This document shows positions 6,214 to 6,743 of a stretch of 6,743 nt of DNA, in pieces. Location of the stretch: assembly GCA_025450095.1 (NCBI GenBank), contig JANWID010000018.1, positions 1-6,743 of the forward strand, in the 5' to 3' direction. The notes beneath the pieces were generated by a model. It worked only from the letters and a program-made list of their open reading frames with translations. It was not told the DNA's origin and ran no database searches. Within the stretch, counting starts at the first letter, position 1. Each line of letters begins with the position of its first letter. The translations under genes were made by a program, and so were the position numbers. The stretch comes from Bacteroidia bacterium (GTDB lineage Bacteria > Bacteroidota > Bacteroidia > AKYH767-A > OLB10).

Positions 6214-6743
6214 ATGAACAAAATAACCGTATTCATAATCATGCATATAATTATGACCGCATGTAACGCTCAAACTCCACAGAATTATGTGTCATTTCAG
6301 GGCGACACATTATCATTATATTCATGGCAGGGAAATAAAATAATGTTGCTCTCAAGTTCAAATACACTTAATCCAATAACCATGTTGAATTGGACCCTAA
6401 AAATGGATACAGCATATAATTATTATACCTTATGCAATGGCCACGAACCCATTTTTTATTACCAGGTAACTTACATAAATAACCGGTCAACAATAGCTGA
6501 AGTTCCTATAACTTGTGGAGCCGGATGCGGATATTTAGGATGGACAGGAATAGAAATGGAGACTTCTTATTTTATGAATATGTATAATTTTATTGATTCA
6601 TTAAACTTGTATGACCAAGTTCCATTTTATGAATTAGGAAGAAATTTTTGGTTTTATGATGCTCAGTTAAAATACCAAACAAACGATCCAATTGTAACTG
6701 GTTATGCTGTTTTTATGCGATTTATGGCAATGGAATCGGCAAA
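6214..6743 (+). CDS. Exported protein of unknown function, possible lipoprotein (3' end outside window)
   Basis: ATG 6214 opens a frame of 176 complete codons that runs off the window. It follows the large T9SS protein by 102 bp on the same strand and could be co-transcribed. The N-terminus MNKITVFIIMHIIMTAC has a hydrophobic core and a possible lipobox M-T-A-C with the lipid Cys at residue 17; cleavage after A19 (before QTP) by signal peptidase I is the alternative. Notable motifs are TCGAGCGYLGWTG at ~100-112 (two Cys four apart) and FYELGRNFWFY at ~138-148, followed by TGYAVFMRFMAME (~162-174). The second motif has the spacing of a HExxH metallopeptidase helix but with Tyr and Arg where zinc-binding His would be, so catalysis cannot be claimed. 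I do not recognise the family with certainty. The A-rich leader (AAATAAAA) before the ATG is typical of Bacteroidota starts. Confidence 0.8.
   Translation, partial: MNKITVFIIMHIIMTACNAQTPQNYVSFQGDTLSLYSWQGNKIMLLSSSNTLNPITMLNWTLKMDTAYNYYTLCNGHEPIFYYQVTYINNRSTIAEVPITCGAGCGYLGWTGIEMETSYFMNMYNFIDSLNLYDQVPFYELGRNFWFYDAQLKYQTNDPIVTGYAVFMRFMAMESA

Overview
The window looks like a chromosomal stretch from a Bacteroidota (Bacteroidetes) bacterium. Three independent signals support this. First, there is a type IX secretion system (T9SS) type-A sorting tail on a large secreted protein. Second, there is the wreck of a T9SS type-B (gliding-motility-associated, CHU_C-like) tail. Third, translation starts follow A-rich leaders with little Shine-Dalgarno signal. 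No tRNA, rRNA, CRISPR array, insertion sequence or integrase was seen.

Left part (1-721): the 3' end of a fibre-like surface protein ends in a Peptidase_S74 intramolecular chaperone with its catalytic Ser/Lys pair. A short spacer follows that may hold a 54-codon ORF. Next (722-1357, minus strand) is a complete NarL/FixJ-type response regulator. It has no histidine kinase beside it in the window. Two perfect inverted repeats lie back to back in its upstream region (1395-1440).

Middle (1535-1975, minus strand): a broken gene. Its frame reads as the end of an Ig-like repeat followed by a type-B sorting domain, but it has an in-frame TGA and several substituted hallmark residues. Base composition drops sharply just past this remnant: hand counts give 31/60 G+C at 1621-1680 against 16/60 at 3421-3480.

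Right part (2094-6743, plus strand): an AT-rich block of exported proteins. A 348-aa parallel beta-helix protein overlaps by 8 bp the start of a 992-aa multidomain T9SS cargo protein. The cargo has two 'EYFxDxDPGxGxGTP' repeats, a PKD domain, an IPT/TIG-like domain, an unusual helix-rich block, a long 'DPN-K-x-GP' module with a fibronectin-like end, and a type-A sorting tail. A small gap leads into an unfinished exported, possibly lipid-anchored protein of unknown function, cut by the window edge. The overlap suggests coupled translation of the first two genes and a shared cell-surface role. A 21-bp perfect inverted repeat (2039-2059) sits in the only intergenic region that could hold their promoter. 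It has the same 8-5-8 geometry as one of the repeats ahead of the response regulator.

I do not see a clear-cut novel defence or mobile system. The most unusual items are the two-protein surface operon with its unassigned helical block, the unfinished cysteine-motif protein, and the palindromes.
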